From NCBI RefSeq assembly GCF_040549465.1, contig NZ_JBEPTL010000003.1, forward strand, positions 158,555 to 222,554: a stretch of 64,000 bases of DNA, written 5' to 3'. The notes below the pieces were generated by a model. It saw only the letters and a program-made list of their open reading frames with translations, was not told where the DNA came from and made no database searches. The stretch comes from Lacisediminihabitans sp040549465. Its GTDB lineage: Bacteria; Actinomycetota; Actinomycetes; Actinomycetales; Microbacteriaceae. Shown here one piece after another: positions 25,064-33,438 of this stretch. Position 1 is the stretch's first letter; each line of letters opens with the position of its first letter. The translations under genes and the position numbers were made by a program.

Positions 25064-25789
25064 ATGGCCCTTACGCCTGAAGACGTAGTCAACAAGCGAT
25101 TCCAGCCAACGAAGTTCCGCGAGGGTTATGACCAGGACGAGGTCGACGACTTCCTCGACGAAGTCGTTGTCGAACTGCGCCGCCTCAACCAGGAGAACGA
25201 GGAGTTGCGCCAGCGTCTCGTCTCCGGCGAAGCCCAAGCCAATGAGCTCCAGCGCGGGGCGACCGACGCACCGGCCCCCGCGGCCGAGACCAGCCAGCCC
25301 CAGTTCGCTGCTGCGCCGCCCGTCGTCGCCGCACCGCCGGTTGTCGCTGCTCCCGTGGCGCCGGCACCCGTCGACCAGAACGCCTTGGACACCGGCAACA
25401 CGAACAACCTCCTGCAGCTCGCTCGCAAACTCCACGAGGAGCACGTGCGTGAAGGCATCGAGAAGCGCGATGCGCTCGTCGCAGAGGGTCACGCGACCGC
25501 TGCCCGCGTGGTCGGCGAAGCCGAGGACACGCAGCGCGCCCAGATCGCCGCTCTCGAGCAGCAGCGCACCTCGCTCGAGGGTCGCATCGAGGAACTCCGC
25601 ACATTCGAGCGCGAATATCGCCAGAAGCTGAAAGGCTACATCGAGGGCCAGTTGCGCGAGCTCGACGAGAGCGAGCTTGCAACGAGCTCGGCCAGGGCAA
25701 CAGCTACGGCCGCACAGACCCCGGCCGGTGGATTCAACGCCGTGCAGACGCCTCCGCCCGCCAGCTACCAGGGCTTTGGCGGTAACTGA
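25064..25789 (+). CDS. divIVA: polar growth / septum protein DivIVA (Wag31)
   Basis: DivIVA is a coiled-coil scaffold that gathers at curved membrane and poles. The 241-residue protein starts MALTPEDVVNKRFQPTKFREGYDQDEVDDFLDEV, the conserved lipid-binding domain. A first coiled coil follows (ELRRLNQENEELRQRL), then an Ala/Pro linker (about 62-110) and a long second coiled coil (about 115-205). I placed the start at ATG 25064 because GAGGTG lies 7 nt upstream; GTG 25055 has none. Actinobacterial members are phosphorylated by PASTA kinases such as the one encoded at 2246-4201. The lspA start lies inside its 3' end. Confidence 0.95.
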   Translation: MALTPEDVVNKRFQPTKFREGYDQDEVDDFLDEVVVELRRLNQENEELRQRLVSGEAQANELQRGATDAPAPAAETSQPQFAAAPPVVAAPPVVAAPVAPAPVDQNALDTGNTNNLLQLARKLHEEHVREGIEKRDALVAEGHATAARVVGEAEDTQRAQIAALEQQRTSLEGRIEELRTFEREYRQKLKGYIEGQLRELDESELATSSARATATAAQTPAGGFNAVQTPPPASYQGFGGN

Positions 25790-26372
25790 GCCGCCGACGA
25801 AGGCTCGCGCCAAGGTCAGCGTCAGGGCGCTCATCGCGCTGGCCGTCGTCGCGCTGGTTGTCTACGGCGTCGATCAGGTCGCCAAGTTTCTGATCGCCAG
25901 CACTATGACCGAGGGCGAGTTGGTCAGCGTTCTCGGCACGGTGCTGCAGTTCCATTTCGTCAAGAACTCAGGTGCGGCCTTCTCCATCGCGAGCGGGTCC
26001 ACCTGGGTTTTTTCGGTTGCGGCGTCTGCGGTCACGATCTTCATCATCAGTTTCGCTCGTCGCATCCGTTCGATCGGCTGGGCGGTATTGTTCGGGATGC
26101 TGCTCGGCGGGACCACGGGCAATCTCACCGACCGGCTCTTTCGTGAGCCGGGCTTCGGTGTCGGGCACGTTGTCGACTTCATCCAGGTCGCCGGGTTTCC
26201 TGCGATCTTCAACGTCGCCGACTCCTTCATCGTCGCCAGCATGGGGCTTTTCGTCATCCTGACCATTCGCGGGGTCGGGCTGGACGGTCGGCGTAGCCAG
26301 AAGCGTCCGACGGATCCGGATGTCGGAAGCGGCGCCAGCACGCCCCTCGAAGCACCCGCCGACAGCAAGTAG
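25776..26372 (+). CDS. lspA: signal peptidase II (lipoprotein signal peptidase)
   Basis: LspA cleaves signal peptides of lipidated prolipoproteins within the membrane. The frame extends upstream into divIVA. The likely start is TTG 25776, overlapping divIVA by 14 bp and giving 198 residues; the start is the least certain part. Four membrane spans are visible. The conserved boxes are KNSGAAFS, GNLTDRLF with one catalytic aspartate, and FNVADSFI with the other. It should process the lipoproteins in this window, for example CtaC and the binding protein at 52415-53785. rluD follows after 7 bp. Confidence 0.93.
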   Translation: MAVTEPPTKARAKVSVRALIALAVVALVVYGVDQVAKFLIASTMTEGELVSVLGTVLQFHFVKNSGAAFSIASGSTWVFSVAASAVTIFIISFARRIRSIGWAVLFGMLLGGTTGNLTDRLFREPGFGVGHVVDFIQVAGFPAIFNVADSFIVASMGLFVILTIRGVGLDGRRSQKRPTDPDVGSGASTPLEAPADSK

Positions 26373-26379
26373 GCATCGC

Positions 26380-27300
26380 ATGGAGACACGCAGCCTGCCG
26401 GTCCCCGACGGACTCGCCGGGGAGAGGGTGGATGCCGCCCTGGCCAAACTCCTCGGATTCTCCCGGAGTTTCGCCGCCGAGGTCGCAGAGTCCGGGGGAG
26501 TGAGCGCCGACGGTGTCGTTCTCGGAAAGTCGGACCGGCTGCGCGCCGAGAGCTGGCTCGAGGTGTCATGGCAGCCGAAGGTCGCGCCGAGCATCGAGCC
26601 GATCGTGGTGCCCGACCTCCGCATCGTCTACGACGACGATGACATCGTCGTGGTGGACAAACCCGTTGGGGTCGCGGCTCATCCCTCCGTCGGCTGGACG
26701 GGCCCGACGGTTCTCGGCGCGCTTGCCGGTGCAGGATTTCGTATCTCCACCTCCGGAGCCTCAGAGCGCGCGGGCATCGTTCACCGCCTCGACGCGGGTA
26801 CCAGCGGCCTGATGGTCGTGGCCAAGAGCGAGCGGGCCTATACGGAACTCAAGCGACAGTTCCACGATCGCGAGGTGGAGAAGATCTACCACGCCGTCGT
26901 GCAGGGCCACCCCGATCCGCTGGCCGGTACCATCGACGCACCGATCGGGCGGCATCCGAGTTCGAGCTGGAAGTTCGCCGTGACCGCCGACGGAAAGAAC
27001 TCGGTCACCCACTATGAGACCCTCGAAGCCTTCCCGAGCGCGTCGCTGCTCGAGGTGCACCTGGAGACGGGGCGCACTCACCAGATCCGTGTGCACATGG
27101 CGGCCCAGCGGCATCCGTGCGTCGGCGATTCGATGTATGGCGCCGACCCCACGATCTCGGCGAGACTCGGCCTGAGCAGGCAGTGGCTGCACGCGATGCA
27201 GCTCGGTTTCCGGCATCCGGGAACGGGCGAACCGGTGCTCTTCACGAGTGTTTATCCCGCCGACCTGCAACACGCGCTCGACGTACTCCGCGCGGACTGA
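26380..27300 (+). CDS. RluD-type 23S rRNA pseudouridine synthase
   Basis: A 306-residue RluA-family pseudouridine synthase. An N-terminal S4 RNA-binding domain (RVDAALAKLLGFSRSFAAEVAESGGV, about 14-70) precedes the catalytic domain, with the active-site aspartate in HRLDAGTSGLMVVAKS. LETGRTHQIRVHMAAQRHP is the second family motif. ATG 26380 lies 8 bp after lspA, the same lspA-rluD order found in many bacteria. The target is probably helix 69 of 23S rRNA, inferred from RluD relatives. Confidence 0.92.
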   Translation: METRSLPVPDGLAGERVDAALAKLLGFSRSFAAEVAESGGVSADGVVLGKSDRLRAESWLEVSWQPKVAPSIEPIVVPDLRIVYDDDDIVVVDKPVGVAAHPSVGWTGPTVLGALAGAGFRISTSGASERAGIVHRLDAGTSGLMVVAKSERAYTELKRQFHDREVEKIYHAVVQGHPDPLAGTIDAPIGRHPSSSWKFAVTADGKNSVTHYETLEAFPSASLLEVHLETGRTHQIRVHMAAQRHPCVGDSMYGADPTISARLGLSRQWLHAMQLGFRHPGTGEPVLFTSVYPADLQHALDVLRAD

Positions 27301-27347
27301 GCCGGGCTTAAGCTGGGTGTTCAGACCTCGGCTAGTGAAGAGAAGTT

Positions 27348-30300
27348 GTGCCATCAAGTAGCGATTCCTTCGTGCATCTGCACGTGCACAGCGAGTACTC
27401 GATGCTCGACGGAGCGGCCCGCGTCGGACCACTCATGCAGGCCGCAGCCGAAGAGAAGATGCCCGCTATCGCTGTGACTGACCACGGCAACATGTTCGGT
27501 GCTTACGACTTCTGGAAGCAGGCGACCGCCGCGGGTATCAAGCCGATTATCGGCACCGAGGCGTACATCACTCCTGGCACTCCTCGCCAGGAGAAGACCC
27601 GAATCCGCTGGGGTCAGAGCCACCAGAACCAGGATGATGTCGGCGGGTCGGGGTCGTACACCCACATGACGCTGCTCTCGGAGAACAACGAGGGCATGCA
27701 CAACCTCTTCCGGTTGTCCTCTCTCGCCTCAATCGAGGGATTCTATTTCAAGCCCCGCATGGACCGTGAACTGCTCAACCGGTATTCCAAGGGCATCATC
27801 GCAACCACCGGCTGTGTTGGTGGCGAGGTGCAGACGCGTCTGAGGCTCGGGCAGTACGAAGAGGCCAGGCAGGCGGCATCCGACTTCCAGGACATTTTCG
27901 GCAAAGAGAATTTCTTCGCAGAGGTGATGGACCACGGCATCGACATCGAGCGTCGCACCATGCAGGACCTGCTACGGCTGGCCAAGGAGCTCGGCATGCC
28001 GCTCCTGGCCAGCAATGACCTGCACTACACCCATGCGCACGACGCCACCGCTCATGCCGCCCTGCTCTGCGTGCAGTCGGCCTCGACCCTCGACGACCCC
28101 AACCGCTTCAAGTTCGACTCGAACGAGTTCTACCTCAAGTCGGCCTCCGAGATGCGTCATCTGTTCCGCGACCACCCCGAGGCCTGCGACAACACCCTGC
28201 TGATCGCCGAGCGCTGCGAGGTCAACTTCGAGCATCGCGATCTCATGCCGCGTTTCCCGGTTCCGGAGGGCGAGACCGAGGCCACCTGGTTCGAGAAGGA
28301 AGTCAGCGCCGGGATGCTGCGGCGCTTCAACGATGCGCCATCCGAGGCACACCTCGCCCAGGCCCAGTACGAGGTCGACGTCATCAAGCAGATGGGTTTT
28401 CCCGGCTACTTCCTCGTGGTCGCGGACTTCATCACCTGGGCGAAGAGCCAGGGCATCAGGGTCGGACCGGGGCGCGGCTCTGCGGCCGGTTCCATGGCCT
28501 CCTATGCGATGGGAATCACGGAACTCGACCCGCTGGCCCACGGACTCATCTTCGAGCGTTTCCTCAACCCGGAACGCGTCTCAATGCCCGACGTCGACGT
28601 CGACTTCGACGATCGTCGACGCCCGGAGGTCATCCGCTACGTCACCGACAAGTATGGCGATGACCGCGTCGCACAGATCGTCACCTACGGCACGATCAAG
28701 GCGAAGCAGGCGCTCAAGGACTCGGCTCGCGTGCTCGGCATGCCCTATTCGGTGGGCGAGAAGCTCACCAAGGCCATGCCGCCGGCGATCATGGGCAAAG
28801 ACATCTCGCTCGGCGACATCCTGGATAAGGATGCCCCGCGCTATAAGGAAGCCGCCGACTTCCGGGCGGTGCTCGACAGCGACCAGGAGGCCGCCAAGGT
28901 CTTCGAGACCGCCAGGGGCATCGAGAACCTGAAGCGACAGTGGGGCGTGCACGCCGCTGGTGTGATCATGTCGGCCGAACCACTGCTCGACGTGCTGCCG
29001 ATCATGAAGCGCGAAGACGATGGTGCCATCATCACGCAGTTCGACCAGCCGCCGCTGGAGTCTCTCGGACTCATCAAGATGGACTTCCTCGGGTTGCGCA
29101 ACCTGACCATCATCGAAGACGCGCTGCGGATGATCGAGAAGAACACCGGCACCAGGCTGGTGATCGAAGACCTCGACCTCGATGCCGACCAGAAGACCTA
29201 CGACCTGCTAGCCAGGGGAGATACGCTCGGCGTGTTCCAGCTGGATGGCGGACCGATGCGTTCGCTGCTCAAACAGTTGAAACCAACGAGTTTCGAAGAC
29301 ATCTCGGCCGTCATCGCGCTCTATCGCCCAGGCCCCATGGGCATGAACTCGCACACCAACTACGCGTTGCGCAAGAACGGCCTGCAGAAGATCGAGGCGA
29401 TCCACCCGGAGCTCGAGGAACCGCTCAAGGAAAGCCTCGGCATCACCTACGGCCTCATCGTCTACCAGGAGCAGGTGATGTCGGTAGCGCAAAAGGTGGC
29501 AGGGTTCACGCTCGGCCAGGCCGATGTGCTCCGTCGCGCCATGGGTAAGAAGAAGAAGTCGGAGCTCGACAAGCAGTATGCCGACTTCGAGGCCGGCATG
29601 AAGTCCAACGGCTACAGCGCCCAGGCTGTGAAAGTGCTCTGGGACACCCTGATGCCCTTCGCCGACTACGCCTTCAACAAGGCCCACAGCGCCGGCTACG
29701 GGGTGTTGAGCTATTGGACCGCGTATCTCAAGGCGAATCATCCGGCCGAGTACATGGCGGCACTCCTCACGAGTGTCGGCGATTCCAAAGACAAGCTCGG
29801 CCTCTACCTCAGCGAGTGTCGGCGCATGGGCATCCAGGTGCTCGCGCCGGATGTCAACGAGTCGTTCGCGGACTTCACCGCCGTGGGCGGCGACATCCGT
29901 TTCGGTCTCGGCGCGGTGCGCAACGTCGGCTTCAACGTCGTGGAACTCATCCGCCAGGCGCGTGAGGAGAAAGGGCGTTTCACCTCCTTCCACGACTTCC
30001 TGCGCAAGGTGCCGATCCAGGTCGCGAACAAGCGCACCGTCGAATCACTCATCAAATCGGGTGCCTTCGACAAGACAGGTGCGACCCGCCGCGCGCTTCT
30101 GGAGATCCACGAGGATGCCATCGACTCCGCCGTGAGCCTCAAGCGCAACGAGGCCAACGGGCAGATCGATCTCTTCGCCGGGATCTTCGAGTTCGAGGCG
30201 GAGTCGGAGCAGGTGCCAGACAGGCCAGAGTGGTCGAAGCGCGACAAGCTGGCCTTCGAGCGCGAGATGCTCGGGCTCTACGTCTCCGATCATCCACTCG

Positions 30301-30866
30301 CCGGTCTCGAAGTGCAGCTCGCGAAGCATGCCAACACCACCATCACCGAGGTGCTTGGGGGGGAGGTGGCCGGCGACGGCGATCACGTCACCGTGGCCGG
30401 CCTGATCACCTCGGTGCAGCATCGTGTGGCCCGCAACTCCGGCAATCAGTACGGTCTCATCACCGTCGAGGACTTCGCCGGCGAGATCACCGTGATGTTT
30501 CTCGGCAAGGCCTACCAGGAGTTCTCGCCAGCCCTCACCAGCGACGCGATCGTCGTGGTCCGTGGCCGAGTGAGCGTGCGGGACGACGGAATGAACCTGC
30601 ACGCGGTCAGCATGTTCACTCCGGATCTCGGACAAAGTCTTGGCTCCGGTCCGCTGGTGATCTCCCTGCCTGAACTGCGGGCAACGACCGACGTCGTCAC
30701 TTCGCTCAATGACGTGCTCATCCGCCATTCCGGTGATACCGAGGTGCGGTTGAGACTGGTCAAGGGCGAGAACGCGCGTGTCTTCGAGGTGCCGTACCCG
30801 GTCTCGGTGAGCGCTGATCTCTACGGCGAGCTGAAGTCGCTCCTCGGGCCCAACTGTCTCGTCTGA
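27348..30866 (+). CDS. dnaE: DNA polymerase III alpha subunit
   Basis: The replicative polymerase subunit, 1172 residues. The N-terminal PHP domain begins FVHLHVHSEYSMLDGAARV and keeps the metal-binding HxH. The C-family polymerase core includes VGPGRGSAAGSM, PDVDVDFDDRRR with catalytic aspartates, and GVHAAGVIMS. The helix-hairpin-helix region and an OB fold (VTVAGLITSVQHRVARNSGNQYG) follow toward the C-terminus. The GTG start follows GAAGAGAAG. The gene is 47 bp after rluD and is likely transcribed with it or from its own promoter. Length and motifs are normal for DnaE1. Confidence 0.97.
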   Translation: MPSSSDSFVHLHVHSEYSMLDGAARVGPLMQAAAEEKMPAIAVTDHGNMFGAYDFWKQATAAGIKPIIGTEAYITPGTPRQEKTRIRWGQSHQNQDDVGGSGSYTHMTLLSENNEGMHNLFRLSSLASIEGFYFKPRMDRELLNRYSKGIIATTGCVGGEVQTRLRLGQYEEARQAASDFQDIFGKENFFAEVMDHGIDIERRTMQDLLRLAKELGMPLLASNDLHYTHAHDATAHAALLCVQSASTLDDPNRFKFDSNEFYLKSASEMRHLFRDHPEACDNTLLIAERCEVNFEHRDLMPRFPVPEGETEATWFEKEVSAGMLRRFNDAPSEAHLAQAQYEVDVIKQMGFPGYFLVVADFITWAKSQGIRVGPGRGSAAGSMASYAMGITELDPLAHGLIFERFLNPERVSMPDVDVDFDDRRRPEVIRYVTDKYGDDRVAQIVTYGTIKAKQALKDSARVLGMPYSVGEKLTKAMPPAIMGKDISLGDILDKDAPRYKEAADFRAVLDSDQEAAKVFETARGIENLKRQWGVHAAGVIMSAEPLLDVLPIMKREDDGAIITQFDQPPLESLGLIKMDFLGLRNLTIIEDALRMIEKNTGTRLVIEDLDLDADQKTYDLLARGDTLGVFQLDGGPMRSLLKQLKPTSFEDISAVIALYRPGPMGMNSHTNYALRKNGLQKIEAIHPELEEPLKESLGITYGLIVYQEQVMSVAQKVAGFTLGQADVLRRAMGKKKKSELDKQYADFEAGMKSNGYSAQAVKVLWDTLMPFADYAFNKAHSAGYGVLSYWTAYLKANHPAEYMAALLTSVGDSKDKLGLYLSECRRMGIQVLAPDVNESFADFTAVGGDIRFGLGAVRNVGFNVVELIRQAREEKGRFTSFHDFLRKVPIQVANKRTVESLIKSGAFDKTGATRRALLEIHEDAIDSAVSLKRNEANGQIDLFAGIFEFEAESEQVPDRPEWSKRDKLAFEREMLGLYVSDHPLAGLEVQLAKHANTTITEVLGGEVAGDGDHVTVAGLITSVQHRVARNSGNQYGLITVEDFAGEITVMFLGKAYQEFSPALTSDAIVVVRGRVSVRDDGMNLHAVSMFTPDLGQSLGSGPLVISLPELRATTDVVTSLNDVLIRHSGDTEVRLRLVKGENARVFEVPYPVSVSADLYGELKSLLGPNCLV

Positions 30867-30880
30867 TCTGACCTGGTCTG

Positions 30881-31009
30881 GTCGCCTCAGAGCTCGACGA
30901 CGAGGAGCTGGCAGCGTCTCTTGCACTTGAGGAGCAGGAGAGCGCGGCTCTGAGACATCCATGGTTAGAGGATGTATCGCGCGTCAGACCTGGTCGCCCG
31001 GCTTGAGGT
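30881..31009 (+). other. possible remnant of an unrecognised reading frame
   Basis: After dnaE, one plus-strand frame stays open from a TGA at 30869 to a TGA at 31007-31009. It reads an acidic, protein-like stretch with ELDDEELAASLALEEQE followed by RHPWLED. No ATG, GTG or TTG start lies in the frame. Its 3' part overlaps the end of the flavin reductase gene. It could be the end of a lost gene or chance; I recognise no family. Confidence 0.2.
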
Positions 31010-31493
31010 ACCTGCGCTCGTGATAGATCAGGGCGTCGTCGGGTTCGCCGAGCGCGCCCTCCTCGATCTCTACGACGATGACGGCGTTGTTCGCCACCAG
31101 CAATCGCTCCACGATGCGGCCGACCATCCACGATGTGACGCCGTGCAGAATGGGCAGGCCGTGCGGCCCGACGAACCAGTGCCCGCCCTCGAAGCGCAGG
31201 TCGTGATCTCCGGACATCCTCTCGGCAAGGTGGCGGGTGCGCACACCCATGGTCTGGATGACCACGTAGTCGGTGTTCTCGATCGCCGGCCACGCACTCG
31301 CAATGCGGGCCATGTTGAAGGTCGCGAGTGGCGGCACGGCGGCCAGCGATGCCAGCGAGGTCGCGGTGAAACCCACGGGCTTGCCCTCCGGCGTCAGGGC
31401 CGTGATCACCACCACGCCGGCCGCGTGGCGGCGAAATGCGTGCTTAAAGGCGGCGAGTCCGTCCGGCTCTTCCGGAACTGTTGTCTCATCCAT
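30984..31493 (-). CDS. flavin reductase family protein
   Basis: A 169-residue FMN-binding split-barrel protein of the flavin reductase-like family. FKHAFRRHAAGVVVITAL at the start, GFTATSLASLAAVPPLATFNMAR (flavin phosphate contact) and HGVTSWMVGRIVERLLVANN are its characteristic segments. Relatives supply reduced flavin to two-component monooxygenases or are oxidoreductases themselves. No monooxygenase is nearby, so the partner is unknown. It is transcribed away from hisD across an 82-bp gap. Confidence 0.85.
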   Translation of the reverse strand: MDETTVPEEPDGLAAFKHAFRRHAAGVVVITALTPEGKPVGFTATSLASLAAVPPLATFNMARIASAWPAIENTDYVVIQTMGVRTRHLAERMSGDHDLRFEGGHWFVGPHGLPILHGVTSWMVGRIVERLLVANNAVIVVEIEEGALGEPDDALIYHERRYLKPGDQV

Positions 31494-31560
31494 ACATTCG
31501 TAACAATCCGCGACCTGCGCCGCTTATTCCCGCTCTCGCGGGCCCGTCCTCGGCGTCCAA

Positions 31561-31566
31561 TAGAAT
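31561..31566 (+). promoter_or_regulatory. -10 box of hisD (leaderless)
   Basis: TAGAAT lies 9 nt before the hisD ATG at 31576, so the transcript probably begins only a few bases upstream. No Shine-Dalgarno sequence is present between them. Confidence 0.5.
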
Positions 31567-31575
31567 GAACCAGCC

Positions 31576-32886
31576 ATGATCCAGACGATTGACCTGCGAG
31601 GTCTCAAGCCTAATCGCGCCGAGCTTCTCACCCTGATCCCGCGGTCGCAGACCGATGTTTCCGCCGCCACGGCGATTGCCACCGAGTTGATCGCGGATGT
31701 ACGAATCCGTGGTGAGTACGCCCTGCTCGACCAGGCAGAACGGTTCGACGGTGTGCGGCCAGAGCAGGTGCGGCAGAACATCGCCGATCTGGCGAGCGCC
31801 GTCCGCGGACTCAACACGGAGGTGCGCGACGCGCTCGAAGAAGCGATCAGCCGTGTGCGTGCGACCTCCGAGGCGCAACTGCCCGCACCCGCTGTGACCC
31901 AACTCGGCCCCGGCGCAGAGGTCATCCAACGCTGGACGCCCGTCAATCGTGTCGGCTTGTACGTGCCGGGCGGCAAGGCGGTGTTGGCGTCGAGTGTGGT
32001 TATGAATGTCGTACCAGCGCAGGTCGCCGGTGTGGGATCCATCGCTCTCGCTTCGCCGCCGCAGAAGGAGTTCGGTGGTTCGGTCCACCCGACGATCCTC
32101 GGAGCGGCAGGCCTTCTGGGCATCGACGAGGTCTACGCGATGGGCGGCGCTGGTGCCATCGGCGCTTTCGCCTACGGCGTGCCTGGCCTCGACCTCGATC
32201 CCGTGCAGCTCATCACTGGCCCTGGCAACGTCTTCGTCGCTGCGGCGAAGCGGCTCGTGCGCGGCCAGGCCGGCATCGACGCGGAGGCCGGGCCTACCGA
32301 GATCCTGGTGATCGCGGATGCCACAGCCAACCCCTTCCTCGTCGCGACTGACCTGCTCAGCCAGGCCGAGCACGACGAACTCGCCGCTGCTGTACTGGTT
32401 ACCGATTCGCCTGATTTCGCGGACCGGGTACAGGCAGAAATCGAGCGCCTCGCTCCCGCCACCCACCACCGGGCCAGGGTAGATGTCGCACTCCGCGGCC
32501 CGCAGTCGGCGATCGTGCTCGTTGATGACCTGGTGGCGGCGGCAGCTTTCAGCAACGTCTACGGCCCGGAACACCTGGAGATCCAGACGGCGGAACCGGG
32601 GGAGGTGCTCAACCTCATCGAGAGCGCAGGGGCCATCTTCCTCGGAGACAACTCTCCGGTGAGCCTCGGCGACTACCTGGCCGGTTCCAACCACGTGCTG
32701 CCCACCGGTGGGCAGGCACGGTTCACCCCGGGGCTCGGGGCGTACACCTTCCTGCGACCCCAACAGGTCATCCGCTACGACCGGGAAGCGCTTCGGGCCG
32801 TCGAGTCGAAAATCGTCGCACTAGCTACCGCTGAAGATCTGCCGGCTCACGCCGCAGCGATCACCGCGAGATTCATCGAGGGCTAA
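31576..32886 (+). CDS. hisD: histidinol dehydrogenase
   Basis: HisD oxidises L-histidinol to L-histidine in two NAD-dependent steps. The 436-residue protein shows VGLYVPGGKAVLASSVVMNVVPAQVAG, the AGPTEILVIAD segment, and the zinc and substrate region around SQAEHDE and NVYGPEHLEI. AGSNHVLPTGGQARF is the C-terminal hallmark. The rest of the histidine operon is not downstream; nrdR follows instead. It has its own -10 box 9 nt before the start. Confidence 0.96.
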   Translation: MIQTIDLRGLKPNRAELLTLIPRSQTDVSAATAIATELIADVRIRGEYALLDQAERFDGVRPEQVRQNIADLASAVRGLNTEVRDALEEAISRVRATSEAQLPAPAVTQLGPGAEVIQRWTPVNRVGLYVPGGKAVLASSVVMNVVPAQVAGVGSIALASPPQKEFGGSVHPTILGAAGLLGIDEVYAMGGAGAIGAFAYGVPGLDLDPVQLITGPGNVFVAAAKRLVRGQAGIDAEAGPTEILVIADATANPFLVATDLLSQAEHDELAAAVLVTDSPDFADRVQAEIERLAPATHHRARVDVALRGPQSAIVLVDDLVAAAAFSNVYGPEHLEIQTAEPGEVLNLIESAGAIFLGDNSPVSLGDYLAGSNHVLPTGGQARFTPGLGAYTFLRPQQVIRYDREALRAVESKIVALATAEDLPAHAAAITARFIEG

Positions 32887-32934
32887 CCCTGCATTCGAAG
32901 TGAAACCTGGCGAAGCCGGTATCCTGTAGACACC

Positions 32935-33405
32935 ATGTTCTGCCCATTCTGCAGGTATCCAGATTCGCGCGTGATCGACTCCCGCACCAGCGACGACGGG
33001 CTCTCTATCCGTCGCCGTCGTCAGTGCCCCGACTGCGGTCGGCGATTCAGCACGACAGAGACCGCCAGCCTCAACGTGGTCAAGCGCAGTGGCGTCGTGC
33101 AGCCATTCAGCCGCGAAAAGATCGTCTCCGGGGTGCGCAAGGCGTGCCAGGGACGTCCGGTCACCGACACGGACCTCGCCGTGCTCGCGCAGAAGGTCGA
33201 AGAGACCATCAGGGCCACGGGAGCCTCGCAGATCGAGGCGAACGACATCGGCCTCGCCATCCTTCCTCCGCTCAGGGAACTCGACGAGGTCGCCTACCTG
33301 CGTTTCGCGAGTGTCTACCAGGGCTTCGACTCTCTCGAGGACTTCGAAGAGGCGATCACCCTGTTGCGCGTCGAACACGACGCGGCGGCGGTCGCGGAAG
33401 ACTGA
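32935..33405 (+). CDS. nrdR: transcriptional repressor NrdR
   Basis: NrdR represses ribonucleotide reductase genes in response to ATP/dATP. The 156-residue protein has a zinc ribbon (CPFCRYPDSRVIDSR...CPDCGRRF, about 3-34) and an ATP-cone domain (about 45-135) starting VVKRSGVVQPFSREKI. TATCCT (32920-32925) lies 9 nt before the ATG with no ribosome site, suggesting a leaderless mRNA. The regulated nrd genes are outside the window. Confidence 0.96.
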   Translation: MFCPFCRYPDSRVIDSRTSDDGLSIRRRRQCPDCGRRFSTTETASLNVVKRSGVVQPFSREKIVSGVRKACQGRPVTDTDLAVLAQKVEETIRATGASQIEANDIGLAILPPLRELDEVAYLRFASVYQGFDSLEDFEEAITLLRVEHDAAAVAED

Positions 33406-33438
33406 CCGCATCGTCGCGGCCGCTAACCTGACTACGGC

